Positions 14,733 through 23,427 of a stretch of DNA of 28,124 bases are shown here, in pieces. This DNA is from Schleiferiaceae bacterium. Its GTDB lineage: Bacteria > Bacteroidota > Bacteroidia > Flavobacteriales > Schleiferiaceae. The notes beneath the pieces were generated by a model, which ran no database searches, was not told the origin of the DNA, and saw nothing but the letters and a program-made list of their open reading frames with translations. How positions within the stretch are numbered: the stretch's first letter is position 1; every line of letters starts with the position of its first letter. The position numbers and the translations under genes are program-made. The stretch spans positions 1 to 28,124 of the forward strand of contig JAURMB010000034.1 in the NCBI GenBank assembly GCA_030831045.1. The letters run 5' to 3'.

Positions 14733-16136
14733 TTGGGCAAGCTCGATCGGTACTTCATCGGGAACTTTGTTCAGATTTTTGCCAAGACCTTGGCATTGAG
14801 CGTATTCATTCTGCTCATGCAAATGGTCTGGAAGTACATGGACGACCTAGCAGGGCGCGGAATCTCGATGCTTCGCATTCTAGAGCTGATGGGGTACTGG
14901 TCGGTGTCCATTTTGCCCATGGCTGCGCCCATCGCCGTGCTCTTTGCCGGAATAATGATCTACGGTCAGTGGGCGGAATCAAAGGAATATGCTGCCGCCA
15001 AAGCAGCGGGCTTCTCGTTCCTGCGGATGCTGCAGCCCGTCACCCTGGTTTTGGCCGTGATCGCCGTGCTCATGTTTTTTGTGAGCAACAACTTCATTCC
15101 GGTGGCCAACTTCAAAGGCGAAAACCTGCTGCTCAACATCGCCCGGCAAAAACCCACGTTTAAGCTCAAACCCGGCGTTTTTGTGGCAGGGCTTGATGGG
15201 TTTAGCGTGAAAGTGGGGCGCAAAGAAGACAACCGCATCTACGACGTGATTCTTTACGACCACCGCGAGCGGGGCCGCGGTAACACCGGGGTGCTCACCG
15301 CCCCCGAAGGCGAGATACGCTATCCAGAGGGTAGCCCCACCATGACCCTGGTTTTGCGCAACGGGCGCAGCTACCTCGACGTCAACGAATCGGTTCGCGA
15401 AGAGCGCCTGCGCCAAGGCATGCTCGCGGCAACGTTTGACAGCATGGTCGTGCGCATGGACATGTCGTCGTTTTTGCTGGGCGATTTAGGCGGAATTCAG
15501 CGCAGCAACGAGTTCAACATGCTCACGCTGTCGCAGCTCGACACCTCCATCGACGTGCTCGAGGTGCAAATCGCAGACCGAATGGCCGAAGTAAGCCAAG
15601 GAATGCGGCGCAAACTCGGCGGATGGTCCGAAGACAGCATGCGTCAAGCGCGTGCCGTCGACACCTCACTGAGGGTAGCCACCCGCCTGCAACCCATTCA
15701 CCGGTACCGAGCGGTGCAAAATGCGGCATACCTCGCCCAAAGCAACCGCGACTACATGAACCAGATTGCGTCTGAACTCGATTGGCGCAACCAGCACCTT
15801 GCCCGCCACTACCTCGAATGGCACAAAAAATTCAGCGTGGCCGTGGCCTGCGTGCTGCTGTTCTTCATCGGTGCCCCCTTGGGTAGCGTGATTCAGCGCG
15901 GCGGATTCGGCTGGGCCTTCGTCGCGAGCGTGCTGCTTTTTCTGCTGCACTACGTACTCACCATGGTCTCTGAAAAGCTGGGGCGAACGTGGGTTCTCTC
16001 GCCCTTTTGGGCCATGTGGGGTCCCAACCTCGTCTTGGCGCCGGTCGCCATGGCCATGACTTGGTGGGCCTCTCGAGACGGCCGCCTCACCCTCAGCCTA
16101 CCTCGCAAGCTGCGGGCAACGACTCCCGCCGCATGA
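14733..16136 (+). CDS. lptG: LptF/LptG-family lipopolysaccharide export permease
   Basis: Membrane part of the Lpt ABC transporter that lifts LPS from the inner membrane to the periplasmic bridge. It starts with a TTG 3 nt after the lolA stop. The first residues, KLDRYFIGNF, match the family's conserved beginning, which supports that start. Helices are at about 12-32, 57-79 and 103-122, then a periplasmic beta domain (about 130-250), then a charged, mostly helical stretch (about 255-360), and three C-terminal helices (about 365-450). At 467 residues it is about 100 longer than the E. coli proteins, and the extra part is the charged stretch. No second permease (lptF) or lptB is in the window. 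Its stop overlaps the next gene's ATG. Confidence 0.9.
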   Translation: MGKLDRYFIGNFVQIFAKTLALSVFILLMQMVWKYMDDLAGRGISMLRILELMGYWSVSILPMAAPIAVLFAGIMIYGQWAESKEYAAAKAAGFSFLRMLQPVTLVLAVIAVLMFFVSNNFIPVANFKGENLLLNIARQKPTFKLKPGVFVAGLDGFSVKVGRKEDNRIYDVILYDHRERGRGNTGVLTAPEGEIRYPEGSPTMTLVLRNGRSYLDVNESVREERLRQGMLAATFDSMVVRMDMSSFLLGDLGGIQRSNEFNMLTLSQLDTSIDVLEVQIADRMAEVSQGMRRKLGGWSEDSMRQARAVDTSLRVATRLQPIHRYRAVQNAAYLAQSNRDYMNQIASELDWRNQHLARHYLEWHKKFSVAVACVLLFFIGAPLGSVIQRGGFGWAFVASVLLFLLHYVLTMVSEKLGRTWVLSPFWAMWGPNLVLAPVAMAMTWWASRDGRLTLSLPRKLRATTPAA

Positions 16137-17266
16137 ACATCCTGCACCTCTGCAACAAAGTACCGTTCCCCGGCCGCGACGGGAGCAGTATAGCCATGGA
16201 GTCGCTGATTCGGATTGAAGCAGGTCTTGGCCACCGCGTGCACGTCGTGGCGTTGAATACCGAAAAACATTGGGTTGCCCACCCCAAGAGTCCGTTTCAG
16301 GGCGTAACGCTCGAAGCCCTTGCGGCAGAGACGGCCCCCAGCCTAGCTACAGCGCTGACGAATCTTTTTGCTCGCGACAGCTACTACGCCAGCCGATTCT
16401 GGTCTGCTCGAGCCGCTCAGGTCATTCGGCAGCGGGCCCAAAATGCCGACGTCGTCGTGCTCGACAGCCTGTTCATGGCGGTGTACCTAAACGAGTTGGG
16501 CTCGGTACCCATCGTTCTGCGTGCGCACAACGTGGAGCACGCCATTTGGTTGCGCGGACTCGCCGAAGAGCCTTGGTACCGAAGAAGCTACGTTGCCCTT
16601 CAGGCCCGGCGACTTCGCCGATGGGAGGCCGAAATTGCCCGACGGGTGCAGCGCATCTGGGCCATCAGCACCGAAGACGCTTCGTGGTTTGGCGGCCAAG
16701 GCGGACCCACGTGCACGGTTCCGTGCAGTTTTGATGCCCTGAACGGCCCGTGGGTTGATTCGGGGGCTGCATCGCCCCGAGCCTACCACTTGGGCGCGTT
16801 GGATTGGACCCCCAACGTTCGCGGAATGAAGTGGTTCCTCGACGAGGTTGCGCCCTGTTTGGCGCAGGCCCAAGTAGACGTGTACAGTGCCCAATGGCCC
16901 TTTGGTCCCGAGCCCAGCGGAATTCGGTACCGTTCTGACGTTCCCGATTTCGAGCACTATGGGGTATTCATCGCCCCCATTCGGAGCGGAAGCGGCATGC
17001 GCATTAAGCTCCTAGAAGCCATGGCCCGAGGAAAAGCCGTGGTTACCACGCCGCTCGGCGCGGAGGGCCTAGGGGCCAGCCACGGAACGCACCTAATCTT
17101 GGCTGAATCGGCTGCAGAATTTGCCGCGGCCCTTGACGAACTCTGCACGGATCCTGGATTGCGCCAGCGAATCGGGCGTGCCGCCGCCGACCATGCGCGT
17201 GCGCACTTCGCTGACCAGTACTTGGCCGAGCACATTGCCGCCGAACTCGCGACCTTTGCTCCGTGA
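16133..17266 (+). CDS. Glycosyltransferase, GT4-like (GT-B fold)
   Basis: A 377-residue GT-B-type sugar transferase, presumably cytoplasmic face, working on a cell-surface glycan. The N-terminus NILHLCNKVPFPGRDGSSI is the glycine-containing acceptor-domain start typical of this group. RAHNVEHAIWLR (130-141) follows. The C-terminal donor site carries IRSGSGMRIKLLEAMARGKA (283-302) and TTPLGAEGL (305-313), including the conserved Glu in the EAM segment. The ATG at 16133 overlaps the lptG stop (ATGA). A longer in-frame reading from 15989 runs through the lptG coding sequence and is rejected. Donor and acceptor are unknown. It is followed, with a TGATG overlap, by a second glycosyltransferase of another fold. 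Confidence 0.9.
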   Translation: MNILHLCNKVPFPGRDGSSIAMESLIRIEAGLGHRVHVVALNTEKHWVAHPKSPFQGVTLEALAAETAPSLATALTNLFARDSYYASRFWSARAAQVIRQRAQNADVVVLDSLFMAVYLNELGSVPIVLRAHNVEHAIWLRGLAEEPWYRRSYVALQARRLRRWEAEIARRVQRIWAISTEDASWFGGQGGPTCTVPCSFDALNGPWVDSGAASPRAYHLGALDWTPNVRGMKWFLDEVAPCLAQAQVDVYSAQWPFGPEPSGIRYRSDVPDFEHYGVFIAPIRSGSGMRIKLLEAMARGKAVVTTPLGAEGLGASHGTHLILAESAAEFAAALDELCTDPGLRQRIGRAAADHARAHFADQYLAEHIAAELATFAP

Positions 17267-18444
17267 TGGAAGCACTAGCTTGGCTACTTTGGGGATTGGC
17301 CCTCGTACCCTACACGCTTTACCCCGCTGTGGTGCGCGTGCTGGGGCGTCGACCTGCCGCCGAACCTGAACCGCTTCGCAACGCTCCGCACGTGAGCATC
17401 GTGTTCGCCGCCTACAACGAAGAGGCGGTGATCGAAGCCAAACTCCAAAGCCTACTCGCACAGGACTACCCGGGTAGCTTTGACGTGTGGGTCGGGTCCG
17501 ACCAAAGCACCGACCGCACCGACGAACTTTTGGCCGATTTTGCGGCGCGCGATGCCCGAATTCACTGGATGCGCATGTCCGAACGGAGCGGTAAAGCACA
17601 AATTATCAACCGCTTGGTTGCCGAATCGTCGGGAGCATGGGTCGTGGGGACCGACGCCAACATTTGGTTTGCGCCTGACTGCCTCAGCGAACTAATGCGC
17701 GAGGCCCAGGCCAACCCCCGCGCCACGGTTGTGGGCGGATCGCTGTTTTACCGCGGATTGACGGGGCCATCCGACCCTGCATCGCCCAGCATTGCCGACG
17801 AAGAACGCTGGTACATGAACTGGGAGAACTTTGCCAAACGCGTTGAATACGAGCGCACGGGCTGTGCCATGGGCGTTGAAGGAGGGCTCTACGCCATTCG
17901 GCGCGACGCCTTTCGCCCGATTCCCTTCGGAACCTTCATGGAGGACTTCTTTTTGAGCTTCTCGGCCATGCTTCGCGGGGAACACGTCGCGTGGTCGCTT
18001 TCGGCCCGCGGAAGCGAAGACGTAAGCCACGATCCGCACCGCGAATTCCGGCGAAAAGTGCGTATTGCTCACGGCAACTGGCAAAACGTCGGGCGATTCG
18101 CCATTTCAATGCTCCGGCTGCGCCCTTCAGTGCTCGTTGTGTTCCTTGGCCACAAACTCTTGCGTTGGTTGACTCCGTTGCTCGTTTTGGGCGGAATTTT
18201 AGCTGCTGCCGTCCCCGGCGAACCGTGGTCTGAAGCGAGCCAGTGGGCCTGGACGCTGTTTGCGAGCCTTTCGGCCTACACCCTGCTGGTGTACAGCGGA
18301 ACCCTGCGGGTGCTCGACCGCATCCCTGGACTGCGCACGCTGCACCACCTCCTACTCATGAATTTGGCCCTTGGGCTCGGCTTCGTGCGCTACCTTCGCG
18401 GCGGAACCAACGGCATTTGGGAACCCACCCCGAGAACCCCATGA
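17266..18444 (+). CDS. Membrane glycosyltransferase, family 2 (GT-A fold)
   Basis: A 392-residue processive-type GT2 enzyme. An N-terminal helix (about 3-25) is followed by the GT-A domain: VSIVFAAYNEE (43-53), GSDQSTDRT (77-85, donor Asp), TDANIWF (129-135, DxD-like) and MEDFF (225-229, catalytic ED). It has REFRRKVRIAHG (259-270) in place of the usual QxxRW motif, then three or more C-terminal helices (about 287-312, 326-346, 358-376). This layout is like glycan-extending enzymes such as hyaluronan or PNAG synthases and their relatives, though the product cannot be named. Start chosen: ATG 17266 in the TGATG overlap with the previous gene; a GTG directly before it (17263) is possible. Confidence 0.88.
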   Translation: MEALAWLLWGLALVPYTLYPAVVRVLGRRPAAEPEPLRNAPHVSIVFAAYNEEAVIEAKLQSLLAQDYPGSFDVWVGSDQSTDRTDELLADFAARDARIHWMRMSERSGKAQIINRLVAESSGAWVVGTDANIWFAPDCLSELMREAQANPRATVVGGSLFYRGLTGPSDPASPSIADEERWYMNWENFAKRVEYERTGCAMGVEGGLYAIRRDAFRPIPFGTFMEDFFLSFSAMLRGEHVAWSLSARGSEDVSHDPHREFRRKVRIAHGNWQNVGRFAISMLRLRPSVLVVFLGHKLLRWLTPLLVLGGILAAAVPGEPWSEASQWAWTLFASLSAYTLLVYSGTLRVLDRIPGLRTLHHLLLMNLALGLGFVRYLRGGTNGIWEPTPRTP

Positions 18445-19559
18445 ACACGACCCTTTTTTCCTCGATCGACGAGGCCCTTGACGACCTCCGCGCCGGAAAA
18501 ATGATCATTGTGGTCGACGACGAAGACCGCGAAAACGAAGGCGATCTGGTAGCCCTCGCCGAGGGAATTACGCCCGAGACCGTCAACTTTATGGCGACCC
18601 ACGCCCGCGGACTCATTTGCGTTCCACTGATTGACCAGCGCTGCGACGAGCTCGAGCTGCACGCTATGGTGGACCGCAATACCGACCCCCACGGCACTGC
18701 CTTTACGGTGAGCGTCGACCTCGAAGGCGAAGGCGTAACCACGGGCATTTCGGCCCACGACCGGGCAAAGACCATCAACGCCCTCACCCGGCCTGACACT
18801 AAGGCGGAACAATTTCGCCGTCCGGGACACATTTTTCCGCTCCGCGCACGCCCCGGAGGCGTGCTGCGCCGTGCAGGCCACACGGAAGCCGCGATCGACC
18901 TTGCCCGCCTTGCCGGAAGCCGTCCGGCCGGCGTAATCGTTGAAATCATGAACGAAGACGGCAGCATGGCTCGCCTTCCCGACCTCGAAGTGATGGCCAA
19001 CCACCACGGGCTGCGGATCATAAGCATCGAGCAGCTCATACGCTACCGCATGGAGCGCGACCGGCTGGTGCACGAACTTCGTTCCTACCGCCTTGAAAGT
19101 CCAATGGGGCCCTGGCACGTGCGCGTCTACGGCCAAACCACCTCAGATCAGCGGCACGCGAGCTTTAGCTTCGGCACGTGGCACGAAGACGACGAGGTGC
19201 TCGTCCGCATGCAAAGCGGACCTTTTGCCGCTAGTCCTTGGTCGCACTTTGATCAATCGGGCGCTCCCGACAGCGCCCACTTCGCAGCCGCGATGCGCAA
19301 AATCGCGGAGCGGGACGCGGGCTGCATTGTGTGCCTCAACCAACGCGGATCGGCCACCGACTGGACGGAGTGGGATCCGTCGCTTCCGCTAAGCCCCACC
19401 CGATCCATGGGCCACGACCCGCTTGATTACGGTGTGGGCGCCCAAATACTGCACGGACTGGGCCTGCGCAACGTCGCCCTACTCACCCAGAACCCCATGC
19501 GGCGGGTTGGCATTGAGGGCTACGGGCTGCACATTGTGCGGAACGTCGCCCTTTACTGA
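18441..19559 (+). CDS. ribB: 3,4-dihydroxy-2-butanone 4-phosphate synthase with degenerate GTP cyclohydrolase II domain
   Basis: Converts ribulose 5-phosphate to the four-carbon unit of riboflavin. Residues 1-205 form an intact RibB domain: DDEDRENEGDLVAL (26-39), THARGLICVPL (53-63), HGTAFTVSVD (84-93), GVTTGISAHDRAKTI (98-112), RPGHIFPLRARPGGVLRRAG (127-146) and HTEA. Residues 206-372 align with GTP cyclohydrolase II but look inactive. The three zinc cysteines are lost: the usual SEC site reads SGP at 259-261, and the CDC site reads DQS near 271-273. The RQEGRGIGL loop is replaced by NQRGSATDW. The tail YGVGAQILHGLGLRNVALLTQNP and GIEGYGLHIVRNV is kept. The genome should therefore carry a separate active ribA. 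The ATG overlaps the GT2 stop (ATGA); an upstream frame from 18243 is rejected. Confidence 0.93.
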   Translation: MNTTLFSSIDEALDDLRAGKMIIVVDDEDRENEGDLVALAEGITPETVNFMATHARGLICVPLIDQRCDELELHAMVDRNTDPHGTAFTVSVDLEGEGVTTGISAHDRAKTINALTRPDTKAEQFRRPGHIFPLRARPGGVLRRAGHTEAAIDLARLAGSRPAGVIVEIMNEDGSMARLPDLEVMANHHGLRIISIEQLIRYRMERDRLVHELRSYRLESPMGPWHVRVYGQTTSDQRHASFSFGTWHEDDEVLVRMQSGPFAASPWSHFDQSGAPDSAHFAAAMRKIAERDAGCIVCLNQRGSATDWTEWDPSLPLSPTRSMGHDPLDYGVGAQILHGLGLRNVALLTQNPMRRVGIEGYGLHIVRNVALY

Positions 19560-19580
19560 TTTCGCGCCGAGGGCGCAATC
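19558..19580. other. Hairpin between convergent ribB and tamB-like genes
   Basis: GCGCC (19564-19568) pairs with GGCGC (19572-19576) over a GAG loop. The flanks GATT and AATC extend the stem across a 2-nt bulge. It fills the 22-bp gap between the two stop codons. No T-tract follows in either direction, so it may be a weak terminator or an RNA 3'-end protector. Confidence 0.35.
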
Positions 19581-19581
19581 C

Positions 19582-22500
19582 TCACCGCTTGCCGCCTTCG
19601 AGCAGTTGCCGCCAGGTTGCTCCACTTTGCTCGAATCGCACCCCGATTCCTTGGCGCTGGCTTCCGACGACACCGGTTTGCATCATGCGGTCGTTGCGTC
19701 GCTGGTAGGCTTTGGCGCTCCAGCGGCCGTCTTCGGATAGTTGGTACCGAACCTCCACGTCGCCTAACCCGATGCTTGGCTGCGTCTGGCCAATCGGGAT
19801 GCCCCATTCGGTCTGAATGCTCAGGCGGTCGTCCATGAAGCGGCGTCCGATACTCGCTTCCATTTCGCGCTGGGCTGCCGCAGAGTTGGTCGAGTAGGCC
19901 AAATTCACGTCCCAATCAGCTCCTAAGCCTTGGGTAACAAAGTTGGTGAACTGCGAAGCGAGTACCTGGGTCGTGTTGCTCTCCACCGCCTGCATGCCTT
20001 GGGCGGCGAGCGGCGAAGATCCGAGCCAAAACGAACTGATGGTGAGCAAGCTAAGTACTTGGGTGGTGCGCTCGTCGGCGTAGCTCATGCGGCTCGAAAG
20101 GGCCGCCTTGGCCACCTCGCCCGCGTTGGGCATGGCGACGTCAAAGGCCAGCTGCGGCTGAAACAAAGGTCCGGTGGCCCGAAGCCCTACGTCAATGTTT
20201 TGGCGTCCTGCATCCGGAAGACCGAGGTAGTCTGACGCATCGGCGCGGGTTCGGTAGCGCGCGGTCAAGTTCATTTGGGCCGCATACGGGTCTCCGGTCC
20301 ATCGAATCGTGCCCCCGGGAACAAGGCTAAAGGGCTTATTAACTAAGTTTCCGAGGGTGAACAGGTAGGTTCCGCGGTCCAGCGTCAAGCTACCGCGGAG
20401 CGCCATATCGCCAACCCAGGGAACGTCGAGCTGAATCGGACCGCTGCCGCGGGCCTCGATCACGTCGCCAAGGGTTTCGTCCAAAATCAGGCGCGCAAGC
20501 ACGTCTTGGGTCACGTCGAGGTCCAGGTGAACATCAAACGAAAAATCGTCGTTGGTCCGCTTGCGGGGCTTGGGAGCCTCGTTGCGGGTGCGGAAGTTTA
20601 GAAAGGAGACCTCGTCAAGCGATACGGGGGCATCAAGCGGCAGTGCAAATACCGACGAATCGACCGATTTGGCCCGAACATCGAGGCGGAGCGCACGGCT
20701 GCTTCCGTGGAGTCGGCCCGAACCCGACGCCACCATGTAGCCATAAAAATCGGCTTTGCGGCTTGGCGGCAGGTCGAGTACCAGCATGCGCTCCGTTTTA
20801 AAGCGGAGGTCGACGAGTTCGCTGCCCGTAAACGAGACCTTGGCCGAAATTTCGGCGGAACCTACGCCGCGGTGGTCGCCAAAACGTGCAGGCCCCAGTT
20901 TCAGACCTTGTTCGTTCAATATCCACGGCGCCGTTCCCGTCAAGCCCAAGCCAACCGTAGGAATGCGCAGGTGGGCCGAAGACCAAAATCCGCTGCCGTC
21001 GACCTCAACGTTCGAAAAATCAGCGTTGGCGGTAAGTTGCACCCGCCCCTGAAGGCGGCCGTCGAGGTCATCAACCGAACCCGCGGCAAAAGGCCTTGCC
21101 CAGCGAAGCGGAATGCTGAGCTGCTTGGTCTTCGCCGTGAATCCCTCGCCGCTCAAGTTGCCCGCTAAGTTCATAAAGACGGTGTCGTCGCGGGCCCAGA
21201 GTACCGCCAGGTCGGCCGCTTGGCGTTCTGCGACGTAGTCGAGGTCCACGTTAAGCTGACCGAGGCTTTGGCGTTTGAGGCTGAGCGAATCGGTGCGGAT
21301 TCCGCCCGATACAGCCCAACCTGATAGCTGTCCGACCACAACGGCATCAAGCGCGACGCTGCCGCCCAATTCGAGGTCGCCAAGGCCCGCAACCTTTGAC
21401 CAGAAGGGCACGTCGACGTTGCGGGCTTGCAGGCGCAGCACTTCGCCGTCGTTCGGGCTCAGGGCCCCGCCCACCGCGAGCTGGCCCTCGGGGCTGGTCC
21501 AGTAGAGGGCGTCGCTGAACGCCAACCGCTGGCGTTCAAAGTCGTAGCTCAGGTGCTTCGCGCCGCGAAACACGCCGTTAAGCCGCACGCTATCGCCCGC
21601 TTCAGGGCGGTACCAGGCGTCGGCGGTTCCGGCGAGAAGCCCTCCGTCCCAGACCGTTCCATAGGGCCAGATTTGGGCGCGCAGGTGGATTTGTCCGCCC
21701 CGCGCGTGGTTGGCGAGTGCCCGCAGCTCGGCGCGCAAGCTATCTCCCGGCGCCGCTTCAAGGTGTAGGCTGGCCGTTTCAGTCCCCCGCCATGCGAGCT
21801 CGTGGCGCACGGAACGCTTGTTGGCGCGATAAATCCAGTCGGCGCGCTGTCCGTCGGATTGCCACCACGCGGTGCCCACGGTTCCCGTAGGATCGTGGGC
21901 GAGGTGGAGTTGGAGTTCGGGGCCCGCGAGGTCGAGCGAGGCGAAACCTAAGGAGTCCAAAAGCCCAACTCGACCGGCGAGCGCCTGCTCCGCAAGCGCC
22001 GACGTAGCCAACTCGGGCAGGTTCCACTTATCTGGAAGGCGGTTAAACCGTGCGGTGAGCTGGTACCGGCCCCAGGAACCGCGGAGGTCCCAGACCGATT
22101 TCTGAACGGCAGCCACTAAGGAACCCGCGACCTGTACGCTATCAAAGGCCGTGATTCCCACATTATACGGCGTCGCGATTGACCACCGGCCTTCAATACG
22201 GTGCAGCGCAGGCAGTCCAAAGCCCGCCCGCAGCGGCGCCACCGGAGCCCACAGGGCCGTTACGGCCTCGAGGGCATAATCGCCTTGGGCTTGAAGTTCG
22301 CCGTAATTGGCCTCGCGAAACTTAGCTTGCCACTGCGCCTGGGTGCCCGACATCGCGAGCTCCTGAAGGTGTACCCTGCTGGACTGGAACGCCCCATAAA
22401 GGTCTCGGCCCTGGAGGGACCATGCGCCCGAGGTATAGCGGCCTTTCAGGCTTCCGTGGGCCATCCATGAAGCGGATTGGGGAATTTGTGACGAATCGGC

Positions 22501-23397
22501 TCGCACCCGTACGCTCAGCACCTCGTCGCGCAGCCGCATAGTGGCGTGTAGCCCTGAGCCTTCGAGCTGCAGCGCTGCCCGCGTTCCGCTCCACGAACCC
22601 TGGGCACGTACCGAGATCCCGGCCCAAGCCCAATCTTGGGTGGGTATGCGCCAGGAATCACCATCCTTTAAAACGTTGATATTGAGTGAGTTTGAAGATG
22701 TATCTTGAAGTGCTACCTTCAGTTCACTGCCTCGGTACGACGCCTGCGCCGTGTAGGCACCCCAGCCCAACTTCAGGTCGGCCGCGTCGCGAACCATGCG
22801 AAGGTCTGCCACTACCGATCCTGCTGAGGCCGGCAGCTCCAGCTCGAGATGGGCACGGGCTTGGAGCGCATTGGATTGCCACACCAGCCCGTTGAGCTGC
22901 AGCGTCGAGGGCGCAATAAGGGTATCGCCTTCAAGGCTTCGCGCCCAAAACCCAAGCTGAACCTCGCCAAATTCGAGCGCCAGATTAGACGAGCTGGTGT
23001 CGGCGGGGTCGCTCCATGGAGCAAACCATTCCGCCCAATGCGACCCCGGTACTCCCGTCACGGTTACCGAATCCAAGCGGAGTGTGCGCGCATACCAGCG
23101 CCCGTTTCGCCGCCCGAGTCCATCCAGCTCGACGGATCCAATGTAGACCCCCTCGAGTCCTCGGTGCAGTTCAACTCCGCGCAATTCGAGTCCGCGCAAC
23201 GGCTTCCAGGCCACCGAGCGAAACGTCAGCTGCGCCGAATCGGCCAAGGGATGCCGCGCAAGGTAGGCCTTGGCCCAGCGCTCCGCCGGGCGGTTAACCC
23301 AGCCGGGATTCAAGCAAAGCAGCAGCACCGCCACTAAGGCCGCAGCCAGAACGCCGAAAAGGGTCCATCCGAGAATTCGTAGTCCACGCCCCGCCAT
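19582..23397 (-). CDS. TamB-like translocation and assembly module protein (DUF490)
   Basis: A very large (1271-residue) inner-membrane-anchored periplasmic protein of the TamB/AsmA-like group, which bridges the two membranes and is linked to outer-membrane protein insertion and phospholipid transport. A single N-terminal helix (about 7-29) is followed by repeated short beta-strand segments, for example LRLDSVTVTGVPG and LQLNGLVWQSNALQARAHLE, fitting a long beta-taco. The C-terminal part (about 950-1271) looks like the conserved DUF490 domain, with GSLTLDRGTYLFTLGN, AQMNLTARYRTRA, RATGPLFQPQLAFDVAMPN and a final WGIPIGQTQPSIGLGDVEVR barrel-like segment. No tamA is adjacent. It is divergent from tsaD across a 30-bp gap holding both promoter boxes. 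The assignment rests on architecture more than on short motifs. Confidence 0.87.
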   Translation of the reverse strand: MAGRGLRILGWTLFGVLAAALVAVLLLCLNPGWVNRPAERWAKAYLARHPLADSAQLTFRSVAWKPLRGLELRGVELHRGLEGVYIGSVELDGLGRRNGRWYARTLRLDSVTVTGVPGSHWAEWFAPWSDPADTSSSNLALEFGEVQLGFWARSLEGDTLIAPSTLQLNGLVWQSNALQARAHLELELPASAGSVVADLRMVRDAADLKLGWGAYTAQASYRGSELKVALQDTSSNSLNINVLKDGDSWRIPTQDWAWAGISVRAQGSWSGTRAALQLEGSGLHATMRLRDEVLSVRVRADSSQIPQSASWMAHGSLKGRYTSGAWSLQGRDLYGAFQSSRVHLQELAMSGTQAQWQAKFREANYGELQAQGDYALEAVTALWAPVAPLRAGFGLPALHRIEGRWSIATPYNVGITAFDSVQVAGSLVAAVQKSVWDLRGSWGRYQLTARFNRLPDKWNLPELATSALAEQALAGRVGLLDSLGFASLDLAGPELQLHLAHDPTGTVGTAWWQSDGQRADWIYRANKRSVRHELAWRGTETASLHLEAAPGDSLRAELRALANHARGGQIHLRAQIWPYGTVWDGGLLAGTADAWYRPEAGDSVRLNGVFRGAKHLSYDFERQRLAFSDALYWTSPEGQLAVGGALSPNDGEVLRLQARNVDVPFWSKVAGLGDLELGGSVALDAVVVGQLSGWAVSGGIRTDSLSLKRQSLGQLNVDLDYVAERQAADLAVLWARDDTVFMNLAGNLSGEGFTAKTKQLSIPLRWARPFAAGSVDDLDGRLQGRVQLTANADFSNVEVDGSGFWSSAHLRIPTVGLGLTGTAPWILNEQGLKLGPARFGDHRGVGSAEISAKVSFTGSELVDLRFKTERMLVLDLPPSRKADFYGYMVASGSGRLHGSSRALRLDVRAKSVDSSVFALPLDAPVSLDEVSFLNFRTRNEAPKPRKRTNDDFSFDVHLDLDVTQDVLARLILDETLGDVIEARGSGPIQLDVPWVGDMALRGSLTLDRGTYLFTLGNLVNKPFSLVPGGTIRWTGDPYAAQMNLTARYRTRADASDYLGLPDAGRQNIDVGLRATGPLFQPQLAFDVAMPNAGEVAKAALSSRMSYADERTTQVLSLLTISSFWLGSSPLAAQGMQAVESNTTQVLASQFTNFVTQGLGADWDVNLAYSTNSAAAQREMEASIGRRFMDDRLSIQTEWGIPIGQTQPSIGLGDVEVRYQLSEDGRWSAKAYQRRNDRMMQTGVVGSQRQGIGVRFEQSGATWRQLLEGGKR

Positions 23398-23401
23398 GCT
23401 G

Positions 23402-23423
23402 CTAAGTTAGCGCCCTAATTTTG
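23402..23423. promoter_or_regulatory. Back-to-back -7 boxes, tamB-like gene (-) and tsaD (+)
   Basis: Minus strand: TAACTTAG (23409-23402; one mismatch to TAnnTTTG). Plus strand: TAATTTTG (23416-23423; exact). They are 6 bp apart and each lies exactly 4 nt before its start codon. The whole gap is 30 bp. Confidence 0.62.
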
Positions 23424-23427
23424 TGCC

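Noticed and set aside
15989..16132. Upstream in-frame extension of the GT4-like gene
   Set aside because: It lies within the lptG coding sequence in another frame and has no resemblance to glycosyltransferase N-termini.
18243..18440. Upstream in-frame extension of ribB
   Set aside because: It lies inside the GT2 gene; the conserved RibB start and an ATGA overlap both point to 18441.
18356..19136. Long minus-strand open frames antisense to ribB
   Set aside because: In GC-rich coding DNA the opposite strand often stays open; the products are low-complexity, match no family, and the RibB frame on the plus strand is certain.
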